DNA of 64,000 nucleotides from Elephas maximus indicus (lineage: Eukaryota; Chordata; Mammalia; Proboscidea; Elephantidae): positions 204,377,293-204,441,292 of the forward strand of contig NC_064819.1 in the NCBI RefSeq assembly GCF_024166365.1. Direction: 5' to 3'. The position numbers and the translations under genes are program-made. The notes beneath the pieces are model-generated. The model had not been told where the DNA came from. It was given only the letters and a program-made list of their open reading frames with translations, and ran no database searches. Shown here piece after piece: positions 1-10,572 of this stretch (its first letter is position 1; each line of letters starts with the position of its first letter).

Positions 1-341
1 CTAAAATGAAAGAGACTGCTTAGTCACACCATCGGGGACCAAGTTTCATATTATCTTTCAGATCTCTCAGCCCCAGCATGCATGCTTTCATCCTCACACT
101 TTTCCTTTCTTGGTCTCGAGATGCCTATTACACTTACAGACATCATATCTACATTCCAGGCCAGAACAAAGGGAAAAGGAGAAGGGACGAATTCCATGCC
201 AGCCAGATCTGTCACCCAATAGACTTTTTTTTTTTTTGCATCTTATTGGCCAAAGCTGGATCACATGGTTATCCCTAGATCAACTATAAGCCAAGAGAAA
301 TAACCGGTTTAGAACAATCATGATTCATTCCCCGAGATTAA

Positions 342-535
342 CATTGTGTGCCGTTGAGTCGGTTCGACTCATAGTGACCCTATGTGACAGAGTAGAACTG
401 CCCCATTCGGTTTCCTAGGCTGTAATCTGTATGGGAGCAGATCACCAGGTCTTTTCGCCCATGGAGCAGCAGGTGGGTTCGAGCTGCTGACCTTTCAGGT
501 AGTAGCTGAGTTCTTAACCATTGCACCACCCCTTA
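342..535 (-). mobile_element. AfroSINE, long form
   Basis: Full antisense copy with the extra internal block (CTGTAATCTGTATGGGAGCA) that lengthens some copies to about 195 bp. Ends with the tRNA-like head. Confidence 0.85.
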
Positions 536-1122
536 AATCGAAGGTTCTGTTAACAAGGTAGAGGGAGTATGGTGATTGGGTCAGCAAAGGGGAGTGCCTG
601 CCACACGTGCTTTCCATCATGTGTATTTGCATAAGTAAGTGTTTGTGCGGCTTGGTTCAAGATCATCAGGGTCGTGCTACTAGAATAGAATTTAATAATA
701 GACCCCCCCAAATGGCCTGGTTTCCTGCCCAGCCTAGTCATTTACTATCCACCATCAACCTAGGGTAGGAATTTTTTAAAAAGCCTAAAATATAGCACAG
801 GTTCCAAGTTAGAACTTTAGGTCTGTTTGCTTCATTACTCCATCAACACCCAATATTTTCATTTCCTCCCCTTATGGTGTCTGTGTAACTCCTCATAAGA
901 ATATCAGGGTTTTTTTTTTTTTTATAGCAGCAATCACATCTTATCCACATCCATATCACCAGAACCTAGCACAATGGTTGGCATGAGGAACCAGATCGAT
1001 GAGTGTTTATTTTTAAAAAATGAAAATACAACTTACTGGTGGATTTGACAGAGTATTATAAAATGAATATTCTATTTCCATTAAAAAGATTATCTTGGAA
1101 ATATATTTTTATAAAAAAAAAA

Positions 1123-1233
1123 AAACTGTCGCCGTCAAGTCGATTCTGACTCATAGCGACCCTATAGGACAGAGTAGAACTGCCAACCTTTTGGTTAGCA
1201 GCCATAGCTCTTAACTGCTACGCCATCAGGGTA
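1123..1233 (-). mobile_element. AfroSINE, internally deleted
   Basis: The tail GTCGATTCTGACTC runs to 'AGAACTGCC' then jumps to 'AACCTTTTGGTTAGCAGCC', losing about 45 bp around the centre. Confidence 0.8.
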
Positions 1234-1339
1234 CATTTTTATGGTGCTATTAAAATTTCAGCAGGATGGTTTTCTACTTGTGTATATCCTGTATTGAAAC
1301 TATATGTGTAGTGGGCACTTAAAAGTCAATTTACTTGTG

Positions 1340-1722
1340 TATTCACACATGGATTCAGCGATTAAAAAAAAGGAACAAACGACAGACACACACATGCTAT
1401 GACATGGATAAGCCCTCAAAACATCGTGCTCAGCGAAAGAAGCCAGACACAGGAGACCACATGTTGTATGAGTTTATTTATATGAAATATCCAGAAAGGG
1501 CAAAGCTATAAAGACAGAAATAGATTAACAGCTGCCAGGGGCTGGGGCAATGGTGATTCACAGTAAATATGCCTGAGGGTTCATACTGGGTGATGAAAAT
1601 CTTCTAAACCTGATTTATGGTGATGTATGCACAATTAGGTAAATGATTTGGTATAATATTGAACTGCACACTTGAAAAGAGTGAATCATATGGTATGCAA
1701 CTATGCCTTGATAAAGGTCTTT
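1340..1722 (+). mobile_element. Old L1M 3' end
   Basis: Carries typical old-L1 landmarks in order: GAAAGAAGCCAGACACAGGA, a TATGAAATATCCAGAA block, CTGCCAGGGGCTGGGGCAAT, GGTGATGAAAATCTTCTA and a terminal TTGATAAAG. It is followed by poly-T. Subfamily not resolved. Confidence 0.75.
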
Positions 1723-2136
1723 TTTTTTTTTTTTTTTAAGTCAGTTTAGGTCTCTGGAAGCTTTTTGGCATTCTTAAGAGGGAGATGCATGATGTTCCAA
1801 GGAGATGTCAGTGTGTCTCAGGGCAGTTTTTTACTGCAAAGCACAGAAGCATTAGAGGAGCAATTCCCACCCCCTGCCCCCGATAAATCTTTAATGAACT
1901 CTCCCTCATAAAAAAAAAAAAAAAAATTATACCTAGTCAAAAATTTCCAACTCCGGCATCGGTAAGACTATAAAGGCAAGGACGTTGTCTCCACAAGACC
2001 CACATAAAATGCTCTCTGGGTTTATGCACCTTCCTGCAATGCAGGCCTTCCTGAGGGTGCATCAGCTGGATTCATGAATCAGATCGGCTAGTTAATGCTG
2101 TGCAGGGGGAGGGAATGAGGGGCATATTATTGTTCT

Positions 2137-2430
2137 CCTTGTCAGCTGCTGCTATGTCGACTCTGACTCACTGTAACCTAATGTACAATAGAGTGAAACA
2201 TTGTCTGGTTGTGTAGCAACCTCACAATCACCAGCATGTTCAAGTCCATCTTTGTGGCTGTTATGCCAATGTACATCACCAAGGTTCACCCATGCCCTGG
2301 TGGGCTCTCTCCTTCACCAAACATGATGTCCTCCTCTAGTGATTGATTCCTCCTGATGGCATGCCCAACACAAGCAAGTCAGACAATATTCTGTTGTGAT
2401 CCATAGGATATTCACTGGCTAATTTTCAGA
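2137..2430 (-). mobile_element. Diverged RTE 3' end, antisense
   Basis: Antisense RTE-like tail ('GTCGACTCTGACTCACTGTA') followed by a 3' region with 'CACCAGCATGTTCAAGTCCA' and 'TTCACCAAACATGATGTCCT', a different subfamily from the other copies here. Confidence 0.55.
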
Positions 2431-2718
2431 CATAGATCACCAGGCCTTTCTTCCTAGTCTGTCTTAATCTGGAAACTCTACTAAAACCTGTCCACCATGG
2501 GTGACCCTGCTGGTATTTGAAATACCAGTAACGTAGATTCCAGCATCACACTAACACAAAAAGCCACCACAGTGTGACAAACTGACAGGTGGTGGAACAA
2601 ACATATAGGTCTGACTAGTTTTGATTAAAGGTAAGTACAACAACTACAAAAAACCCTTGCAAAACAGATATTTTACTCTGACAAGCTTGACTACCGCTTA
2701 GCGTAACTCTTACTTGTT

Positions 2719-2808
2719 AGGCAACCCAGGTGGTGCAACGGTTAAAAGCTCGGCCACTAACTGAAAGGTCAGCAGTTCAAATCCACCAGCCACTCCTTGG
2801 AAGCTCGT
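2719..2808 (+). mobile_element. AfroSINE 5' half
   Basis: Head CCAGGTGGTGCAACGGTTAA to 'CCACTCCTTGGAAGC'; the 3' half is missing. Confidence 0.75.
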
Positions 2809-3199
2809 CAGTATGCTTTAAATTACCTCTCTGTCCTTTTTCCACTTTAAGTTTCATTATACAGGCTTTCTTCTGTTCTGCTTTGTACATGTCCTGCCTC
2901 AGAGAGGAGACAGGAATGTTTCGGGAGAGGAAAAGCAAGCCATTAAGCCATCAAAAAAGTGAACTTAGAGAGTTCACACTGTTTTGTTACCTTCTTTTTT
3001 GTATTATGTTGTAAACATACTTCTTTGTATTAAAAGTTGTGTTTTGTTGTAGCAATAGCTCTCACATCTAGTATTCACACCATTTTACTGTTCTGGTTGG
3101 AGAGGGATGTGTGAGTTTTAGAAACCACTCCCCCCCACCACCTCCAAGATCACTGCTTGTGACCCGAGGATTCTATGGAACCCAGTTGGAAAGGTGAAG

Positions 3200-3735
3200 A
3201 CCTACAGCATCCTTTTTAAGGGCTGTTTAAAATTCCATGTAGGGATGAACCACATGTTTTCAAACTTATTCCCTTTGTTGTACATATAGTTGATTTCATT
3301 TTTCATTATTTGAAATAAGACTGTAGTAAGTGCATGTAGCTAATCATTGTGCCTACATGCTATGTCACCATGAGCTGGAATCAACTCAAAGGCAACAAAC
3401 AACAGCAGATTTTCTGAAATAAATTCCTAAAAGCAGTTCAATTTGTGCATGTACATACATACTGACAAATTACCCTTCAAAAATGGTGTTCCAGTTAACA
3501 CCCCTAGCAGCAATATGGGAAACCCTGGCGGCGCAGTGGTTAAGAGCTACGGCTGCTGACCAAAAGGTCAGCAGTTCGAATCCACCAGGCACTCCTTGGA
3601 AACTCTATAGGGCAGTTCTACTCTTTCCAGTAGGGTTGCTATGAGTCGGAACTGACTCAACAGCAACCGAGTTTGGTTTTCATTTTTTAGCAGCAATATA
3701 AGAGAGTATTTGATTCCTTCGTACAGTGAAGCCTG
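3200..3735 (-). mobile_element. Old L1M ORF2/3' UTR fragment, antisense, split by a SINE
   Basis: Antisense L1 blocks ('ATTCCATGTAGGGATGAACC', 'AAATTCCTAAAAGCAG', 'AAATTACCCTTCAAAAA'). A SINE at 3,517-3,688 with an exact 11-bp target duplication interrupts it, and a short SINE/RTE tail lies at about 3,360-3,408. Confidence 0.65.
3517..3688 (+). mobile_element. AfroSINE, short form, with target duplication
   Basis: Full copy, GGAAACCCTGGCGGCGCAGT to the T-rich end. AGCAGCAATAT occurs exactly at 3,506-3,516 and 3,689-3,699. Inserted in an old antisense L1M. Confidence 0.92.
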
Positions 3736-4058
3736 TGAGGGCCAGAACTCAACGGGAGTGCCTTCTTTTTCCAGGTCTCAAAAGTTTTCCACCTTTGACA
3801 GGGTGCAGTGTTAACACTTTTCTATCCCTCTCTATTGATGGAAAATATGAGTTTTTCTTCTCTGACAGGTTTCCACCTTACACAGGTTCTAGCTTTCTCA
3901 GGTTTAACTATAATTGGGTGTGGTCTTTTTTTCTTTTTTTTTTTTTTTAGTATTTATCGATCTAGTAGGTGGAAAACTGTATTCTTTGTTTAAATTTACA
4001 GTTCTTTGAATACTCATGAGGTTGGGTTAATTTTTACATATTTATTAGCATTCATATT

Positions 4059-4079
4059 GTTCTGTTCTGTTCTGTTCTT
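4059..4079 (+). repeat. (TGTTC)n short tandem repeat
   Basis: About four TGTTC units. Confidence 0.9.
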
Positions 4080-4610
4080 ACTAGCGCTTGGCTTTTTAAT
4101 TCACAGTTCGATTCATTTTTTTGAGGAGAAAGTACAAGCTCACCTTCAGCTTTTGTGGGCCTCAGGCTCAAACCAAAGGTTGGAACTCAGGAACTAACCA
4201 GCTAAATAGACTCCTGAGTTGCATTTCAGGTCAGGATCCTCACAGTTCTGGATCCTTCTGAGCCACTTTCTAGCGCTTGACCAGCTCCTGAAGCACAGAT
4301 TTTCTTGCACACAGATAGCCCTGGGACACACAATGTAATATAAAAGCTTCAAAGAGTTCTTTGTACCATCTCTGAGGAAAAAGGTCTTGGAGGCAGTAGT
4401 TAATCAGATAAGTACCTCTCTACTGAACTAGGAGCTAGGCTTGCAATAGAATCTTTGCTGAAAGATAAATTTAAATAAAAAAGAACTGTTTTGTGTAAAG
4501 CTAAACACATGTCTTCAGGATGTGACAGTCCTGCTCACCTCTACACAGTCTCAGGATTCCCATTGCTATTAATTAGTCAATTCACTCATTTTTCTTTTTC
4601 TTTAAGATTT

Positions 4611-4805
4611 TTCACTGCTATTGAGTCGATTCCAACTCTTAGGGACCCTATAGGATAGAGTAGAAATGCCCCATCGGGTTTCCAAGACCGTAAATCTTTA
4701 GGGAAGCAGGCTGCACATCTTTCCCCCATGGAATGGCTGGTAGGTTTGAATCACTGACCTTTGGGTCAGCAGCCGAGCACTTAACCACTGCGCCACCAGC
4801 ACCAC
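4611..4805 (-). mobile_element. AfroSINE, long form
   Basis: Antisense copy with 'GAGTCGATTCCAACTCTTAG' tail and 'TTAACCACTGCGCCACCAGC' head. It abuts a sense copy at 4,811, so the two form a head-to-head pair. Confidence 0.85.
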
Positions 4806-4810
4806 CTATT

Positions 4811-4965
4811 TGGGCACACCTGCTGCCAAAATGTTGGCAGTTCAAATCCACCAGTCGCTCCTTGGAAACTCTACGAGGCAGTTCTACTCTGACCTATAGG
4901 GTCACTATAGTCAGAATCGACTCAACAGCAGTGGGTTTGGTTTTTTTGTTTTGTTTTGTTTTTTG
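4811..4965 (+). mobile_element. AfroSINE, short form, head damaged
   Basis: Sense copy from 'GCAGTTCAAATCCACCAGTC' to 'GTCAGAATCGACTCAACAGC' and a T-rich (TTTTG)n end. Its first bases are degraded at the junction with the preceding antisense copy. Confidence 0.8.
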
Positions 4966-5362
4966 GGGTACAAGGTATTGCGGGAGTTCAAAAAGAAAAA
5001 AAAAAGTAAGATAATAGACTCTGTTCCAAAGGTTTGCATAGGACATACCTGCAGAAAACAATTAGAAAATTAGCCCTTTCCTGTTGAAAAAATTTTTTTT
5101 CATGTTTTAATTCCATTTACTTCTAAAAACTAGTAAAAGGGTGTATCCCAAAGGTAAGCTATTAATGTTTAAATTTTTGACACACAAAAGTACCATATGT
5201 TCTTGTAAAAAAAATTCAAGCAATATAAAACCACGTAAAGAATAAAAGTGCCCCCACACACGCATGCTAACATAGAAAAGAAGTCATTGATGTTCCATTC
5301 CCCAGGGTAAGAGCGTGAGTCTGCCCTTCCAGATATGTCTCCATGTACATACACATATGTAA

Positions 5363-5392
5363 AGGAGCCCTGGTGGCGTAACGGTTAAGAAA
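5363..5392 (+). mobile_element. AfroSINE head fragment
   Basis: Only GGAGCCCTGGTGGCGTAACG and about 10 more bases remain. Confidence 0.6.
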
Positions 5393-5528
5393 TGGTAACT
5401 CATGGCTGGAAATAATAATCAACTTCTAGCTACAGCCTCCTCCCCTTCATCCTGTGATTCTCCTTCGGCACTGTGTGCCACAAGATCTCAGAGATTGAGA
5501 AACTAGTACGTACTTCTATTTTCTTCTT

Positions 5529-5730
5529 AGAAGCCCTGGTATCACAAATGGTTAAGCACTTGGCTGCTAACCAAAAGGGTGGTGGTTTGAACCCACCCAG
5601 CAGCTCCATGGGAAAAAGACCTGCAATCTGCTTCCATAATGATTATAGCTAAGAAAACCCTATGGGGCAGTTCTACTGTGTACATGGGGTCACCATGAAT
5701 CAGAATCGACTCAATAAAAAAAACAACAAA
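5529..5730 (+). mobile_element. AfroSINE, long form
   Basis: Full sense copy, 'GAAGCCCTGGTATCACAAAT' to 'GAATCAGAATCGACTCAATA' and an A/C-rich tail. Confidence 0.85.
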
Positions 5731-6184
5731 AACATACACATATATAACACGTGTGTAAGAGAATGCTGCACAAATCTTCTTCTGTCTCGAAGTCTTGGCT
5801 AAAGCTCCAAAGCTTAACCAGGAAAATCAACAAAGTCACATATTCTGAATACAGCACCAAGGAGCTACCAGATACTCCCTTTGGATTTACAAAGAGTTGG
5901 CCAAACTCGTCCTTCCACTTTCACCCCATCGCCCCCAACCAGTTTCTGGAAGCAGAGATCAGAGATCATGGAAAAAGAGTCATCCAAGTAGTGAGCTGCA
6001 GGGCCAGGGAAACAGTGCTTTGGCAGGAGAGAGGATGCTCCCCTACCAATGCCTCAGCCCTACCCAAGGAAGGTAGACTGATCATAGAGAAAGAGGGCAC
6101 CTGCAACAAGCTGAGGTCAACATCTGCGCCATGCTGTGTGCTTAGACAGCTGCGGAAGTTCATAAAAAGCCTACCGTGAGTCCC

Positions 6185-6276
6185 CGGGGAAACCCCAGTG
6201 GCATAGTGTTTAAGAACTATGGCTGCTGACTGAAAGGTCAGCAGTTCGAATCCACCAGCTGCTCCTTGGAAACCGT
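6185..6276 (+). mobile_element. AfroSINE 5' half
   Basis: Head 'GGGAAACCCCAGTGGCATAG' to 'CTGCTCCTTGGAAACC'; truncated 3'. Confidence 0.8.
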
Positions 6277-6439
6277 TGTCTAAAACTTGCTTTTCACCCA
6301 CCTGGAGGTTCTGAAGGCATTGAGGCTACCTGGAGCTGCCTGTAACAACAGGACAAGAAAACAGGGCAGGAGCAGAGCAAACCCACACACCCACCACCCC
6401 AGCACAGTAATCGTGTGTCCTGAGTCCCTGATGATTAGG

Positions 6440-6670
6440 GATGTAAATGCAAATATCAAAACACTGTTTGTAAAAAAATAAAATTACTGATAAAATCTTG
6501 TGTTAGCAAGAAGGTGTAGAAAGGGGCACTTTCATAATTACACATAAGACTTCAAATTTAAATATCTTTTTTTAGAGGACGATTGGCAGTAGCTGCCAAA
6601 ATTTTAAAGACATATGCCTTTTCACCCAGTAATCCACTTCTGGACCTTTATTTTACAAAAAATGATGCAT
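6440..6670 (+). mobile_element. Old L1 ORF2 C-terminal fragment
   Basis: Contains the decayed sense blocks of the L1 ORF2 end (ATGCAAATATCAAAACA, GCACTTTCATAATTACACA, TTTTCACCCAGTAATCCACT). Low identity, no coding capacity. Confidence 0.55.
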
Positions 6671-6907
6671 AATTTCCCGAGGTGGTACAGAAGACAGCTT
6701 ACATGCCTTCAGAGGGGAGGAGGCATGGAACAGTGGAGACAGGATGAGCAGGATGGTTGGGAAACGTTAAACAAATACGAATAAGAACTTCAACTAAGAA
6801 AAGGGCAATAACGATGAAGAAGAGAAGATGGACTTGAAAGATAGTTAATATGTAGAATTCAGGACCTAGAGTCCAATTAAAGGGTGGCACAAATAGCGTA
6901 TGGCACT

Positions 6908-7068
6908 AGTTTTTACAAATGGTTTACACTTGATTACTAACCTAAAGGTTGGCAGTTTGAACCCACCTAGTGGCACTGCACAAGAAAGTCCGGGTGATCT
7001 GCTTCTGTAAAGCCAAGAAAACCCCATGAAGCAGTTTTACTCTGGAATCAACTCAACAGCAACAGATG
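6908..7068 (+). mobile_element. AfroSINE, decayed long form
   Basis: 'GGCAGTTTGAACCCACCTAG', 'GTGATCTGCTTCTGTAAAG' and a short tail 'GGAATCAACTCAACAGCAAC' with part of the 3' half deleted. Confidence 0.7.
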
Positions 7069-7764
7069 TGGGAGTTTTTTAGAGTCCAGTTGGTGGGGGT
7101 GGTTAAACACGGGAGGCGCTTAGAGCACTGGATAGATGCTGGTACCACTAGCTGTGATAACGGACATAGAAAACAGAATGAGGAGCAGCGGAGTTGGGGC
7201 TGGCATGGGTAATGAGTTCAGTGTCTGACACGTGAGCTGCCATCCATGGCCTACCTATTTTGATAAGTCCACTCAGCATTTAGAAGTATAAATTGAAAGA
7301 GGCCAAAATAGCCTGGAGGTATATGTGAGTGAGTCCAAAGAAACGTCAAAGTGAGTTTGGGAAACATCAATACTCATTGTCTCTGAGGTGAGAAGGACCC
7401 AGTTCTGGGCAGAGACCTTAGCCTCTCAGCAGAAACACACTCAAAACGCACATGGTGAGTTCAGGGAACCCAGACCATTCCCCACTGAACTTGGCTCCTC
7501 CTCCTGAGCTGACTCTCTCTAACTGATGTGGGTCCGCTCTGGCTCTCTGGGTCCCATATGAGTAGAAGACACCGCACCCCAGAGCACGTGGGAAAGCTCT
7601 GTGGGAAGAGCCAAATGCCAGGTACTGTGCTGGCCTGACCCTCATTAGGGTGAAGCCCTGGCCAGGGCACTTAGCCCCGTACAGCCTGTGAAAACAATAT
7701 AGTGAAACAATATAGTGGGCCCAATGTGTAAAGGCATGTGAGAACTGAAGTAACCTCACAGTCA

Positions 7765-7860
7765 GGTCAAGCATTTTATTTTACAGAGGAGGAAAATCAG
7801 ACACAGAAAAGTTAAGTGGTTTATCCAAGGTCATGAACAATAGGTTTTTAGAGCTGGAAG
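7765..7860 (-). repeat. MIR fragment
   Basis: Antisense MIR words: 'TTTTACAGAGGAGGAAAATC', 'GTTAAGTGGTTTATCCAAGG'. Confidence 0.65.
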
Positions 7861-7861
7861 T

Positions 7862-8559
7862 GTTCTTTTCATTTCTAAGAACTCTTTCAGCCTTTATATC
7901 CTATAATTATAAAAGCAATGTATAAATAGAACAAGGTGCTAGGAGTTTCAAAAGCACCACACACCAAAAATTGCTGTTTAAAGAGAAAACTAATTAGGAT
8001 TCATCAATCTCACCACTGAGAGGTCTGACGTTAATTCCATGCACCAAAGCGAAGTCTGATTTGAATGCAGAAGGCCAGTCAAGCAGACTGTTTCTTCAGA
8101 TCCTCAGGGTCATTGAAGAAAAGCACTAACAAAATCTTTTAATTACAAGCATTTTCGTGTTGGATTTCAACTGGTGTTCCCTGCTACAGTAATAAGGCTG
8201 GCTGAAAACTTGCTGACTCTCCAACGTGCCCTCCGCATAAAAGAAAAACAAGTGAGGTGGCAGCAACATTGCCTTAAAGTCAATATCCAGGAATTGTGAA
8301 AAAAGAGCACTGGTCTTTCCCAGGTGATGTGTTCACTAAAAATGTGGCTCCCTCAGGCAAGACCGAGGCAGGCTCCAGGGTGTGAGTTGGACTTTTAATG
8401 GGTCTGAAAAATGAAGGAAGACAATCAGAGAGGACATGCCTGAGGTTGCATTCACCTTCCAGCTGTTGGCGTCCAGATGTAATCGGGGACCAAACTTGTT
8501 TGCTACTAGAAGCTGACCACTATAGAGCAGAAAGCTTACTCGTCCCACGGAGTGTGGGA
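7862..8559. other. Unclassified intergenic sequence
   Basis: No repeat or gene recognised before the pyrimidine tract. Confidence 0.45.
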
Positions 8560-8770
8560 GAGAGAAAAGCAGCCTTCTCTCTCATCCACACCTCTTTTCC
8601 TCTCTTACTCTTTTCTCTCTGTCTTAGGCCATCTGATTTTCCCCTGAGCCTCCTCTCCCTTCCTTTGGTCTTCATTCTTATTCTTCTCTCTCTGCTCTTT
8701 TGTTTATCTCTTTCATATTTTCCTCTTTCCCCTTTACTATGTCTCTTATCCCTAATCCTCAACCCCAACC
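8560..8770 (+). repeat. Pyrimidine-rich low-complexity tract
   Basis: A CT/TTC-rich stretch of about 210 bp. It makes the long open frames on both strands here (8,398-8,823 and 8,520-8,828), which are therefore not called. Confidence 0.8.
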
Positions 8771-8805
8771 CTGGTCTGTCTGTAACTGGACACATGGAAA
8801 TGAAG

Positions 8806-8912
8806 TCACTTGAAGTCATGTAAGTCAATACTCACAATGCCTTTAAAAGGGCTGCAGCAAGTCCAAATGGCCATGGAATCAGGAAACACCAGCCCAAGAA
8901 GGACACACCAAG
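8806..8912 (+). repeat. Unidentified repeat, units A-B
   Basis: Unit A (8,806-8,849: AAGTCACTTGAAGTCATGTA) is the inverse of 9,935-9,975. Unit B (8,846-8,912: GGGCTGCAGCAAGTCCAAAT..GGACACACC) is a direct near-copy of 9,866-9,930. Family not recognised. Confidence 0.7.
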
Positions 8913-9119
8913 CCCCATAAAGTCAGCGCCATCTTGGTTACCTAGTTCCCTAGATGGTCAAGCATCAGAATCAACGGAATTTAATAATGCAGATTCTTAA
9001 ATCCATTCCCAAATGAGGTGGTAACTTGATCACGTATAGGAAGCATCCCTTCTACTCCGAACATATAGAATTGGTAGGAATGCTGGATAATTATCCATAT
9101 TTTTAAAGTTATATGCCAA

Positions 9120-9195
9120 AAATCCCCTGCCAGTGAGTCAATTCTGACACATAGTGACCTATGCAACAGAGTAGGGTTTCCAAGGCTAGAAGTTT
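9120..9195 (-). mobile_element. AfroSINE 3' fragment
   Basis: Antisense tail 'GAGTCAATTCTGACACATAG' to 'GGGTTTCCAAGGCTAGAAG'; rest missing. Confidence 0.65.
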
Positions 9196-9677
9196 TTGTT
9201 TTGTTTTTGGCTTTTTTTTTAATTATTATTGTGCTTTAGGTGAAAGTTTACAGCTCACGTTAATATCTCATTAAAAAATTTATACATATATTTTTTTGTG
9301 ACACTGGTTGCAATCCCCACAATGTGATGGCATGCTCCCCCTTTCCACCCCAGGTTCCCTGTGTCCATTCGTCCAGTTCCTGTCCCTTCCTGCCCTCTTA
9401 TTCTACTTTTGGAAAGGAGTTGCCTGTTTGGTCTCTTATATTTGACTGAACTACAAAGCACTTTCCTCATATGTGTCATTTTTTTTTTTTTTATAGGATT
9501 GACTAATTTCTATCTGAAAACTGGGCTTCAGGAATGGTTTCAATTCTGGCTTGGCAGAGCATCCGGGGGCTATAGATTCAGGGGTTCCTCCCGTCTCTGT
9601 CAGACCAAAAAGTCAGTCTTTTTACATGAATTTGAATTCTGTTATACACTTTTCTCCTGCTCTGAGCAGAGAGAAAA

Positions 9678-9857
9678 CTCTAGGCCTTCAGTTCTGAAGC
9701 ACATATCTTTTCCCAACACACATAAGGACTACTTGGCTCCAATGCAATCTCATTGTTATATTCATGAAGGTCTTATTCTCAAGATTTTCTTTCTTTCCTA
9801 TGACTTTGGCTGCGTTATATAACTTTAAGGAACCTGGTGGTGCAGTGGTTAAAGCAC
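9678..9857 (+). repeat. 180-bp inverted repeat, left arm
   Basis: The reverse complement of this arm matches 10,393-10,572 over the same length: a 150-bp unit of unknown origin plus the first 30 bp of an AfroSINE (GGAACCTGGTGGTGCAGTGG). Shared words include ATCTTGAGAATAAGACCTTC and AAAGATATG..CC. By eye identity is about 80 per cent or more. Loop is 9,858-10,392. Confidence 0.85.
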
Positions 9858-9865
9858 GATGACTT

Positions 9866-9975
9866 ATAAAGGGCTGCCGCGAGTCCAAGTGGTCATGGAG
9901 TCAGGAAATACCAGACCAAGGAGGACACACCAAAGCTAATTGTGATTATTGACTTATCTGACTTCAAGTAACTTT
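9866..9975 (+). repeat. Unidentified repeat, units B-A'
   Basis: Unit B (GGGCTGCCGCGAGTCCAAGT..GGACACACC) followed by unit A in inverse orientation (GACTTATCTGACTTCAAGTA). Compare 8,806-8,912. It lies within the foreign 300 bp that interrupts an L1 3' UTR. Confidence 0.7.
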
Positions 9976-10299
9976 AACCACAGAGCAGGAGAAAAATGTT
10001 GTGATCACTGTCAGGGCGTTTGTTGGTGATAGCTGGGCACCGCCTAAAGTTCTTCTGATAGAATCTCGGTTCACATGGTCCTTTAGCCCTTTGGATTAGT
10101 ATTTTCCTCGTGTCTTTGGTTTTCTTCATTCTCCTTTCCTCTGGGTGGCACGGGACCAATAGATGTAACTTAGATGGCTGGTCGCAGGCTTTCAAGACCC
10201 CCAGACGCTACTCACCAAAATGGCATGTAGAAAATTTCCTTTATAAACTATGTTATGCAATTGACCTAGATGTCCCCCGAGACTACAGTCCCCAGGCCA

Positions 10300-10425
10300 A
10301 GGCTGTAAATCCTTATGGAAGCAAAATGCCACATCTTTCTCCCAAGGAGTGGCTGGAGGGTTTGATCCATTGACCTTTCGGTTAGCAACCATGTGCTTTA
10401 ACCACTGCACCACCAGGGCTCCTTA
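10300..10425 (-). mobile_element. AfroSINE, long form, 3'-truncated
   Basis: Antisense 'GTAAATCCTTATGGAAGC' to 'ACTGCACCACCAGGGCTCCT'. Its head end forms part of the 180-bp inverted repeat described separately. Confidence 0.75.
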
Positions 10426-10572
10426 AAGTTATATCACACAGCCAAATAATAAGAAGGGAATAAAATCTTGAGAATAAGACCTTCATGAATATAGCAGTGA
10501 GATTGTATTGAAACCAGGTAGCTCTTAGATGTGTTGGGAGAAGATATGAGCCTCCAAACTGAAGCTCTAGAG
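10393..10572 (-). repeat. 180-bp inverted repeat, right arm
   Basis: Partner of 9,678-9,857. Reads GTGCTTTAACCACTGCACCA (antisense SINE head), then AAAGTTATATCACACAGCC, ATCTTGAGAATAAGACCTTC and ends GCTCTAGAG. The SINE continues leftward to 10,300, whereas in the left arm it is cut off after the head. Confidence 0.85.

Larger units (their letters stand above)
9196..10300 (-). mobile_element. Older L1 3' UTR, minus strand, interrupted
   Basis: Starts with a poly-T/AATTATTATTGTGCTTTAGG end and runs collinear, at lower identity, with the L1 3' UTR at 33.0-33.8 kb (blocks GGTTCCTCCCGTCTCTGTCA, CAGGGCG..GCTGGGCACC, AGATGGCTGG). About 300 bp of foreign sequence (9,678-9,980) interrupts it; see the inverted-repeat entry. 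Confidence 0.75.

Noticed and set aside
5751..6179. 142-codon plus-strand open frame
   Set aside because: No recognisable family, overlaps an open frame on the other strand and abuts a SINE; composition gives no coding signal.
8398..8823. 141-codon open frame and its antisense partner
   Set aside because: Created by a pyrimidine-rich low-complexity tract, which keeps several frames open.
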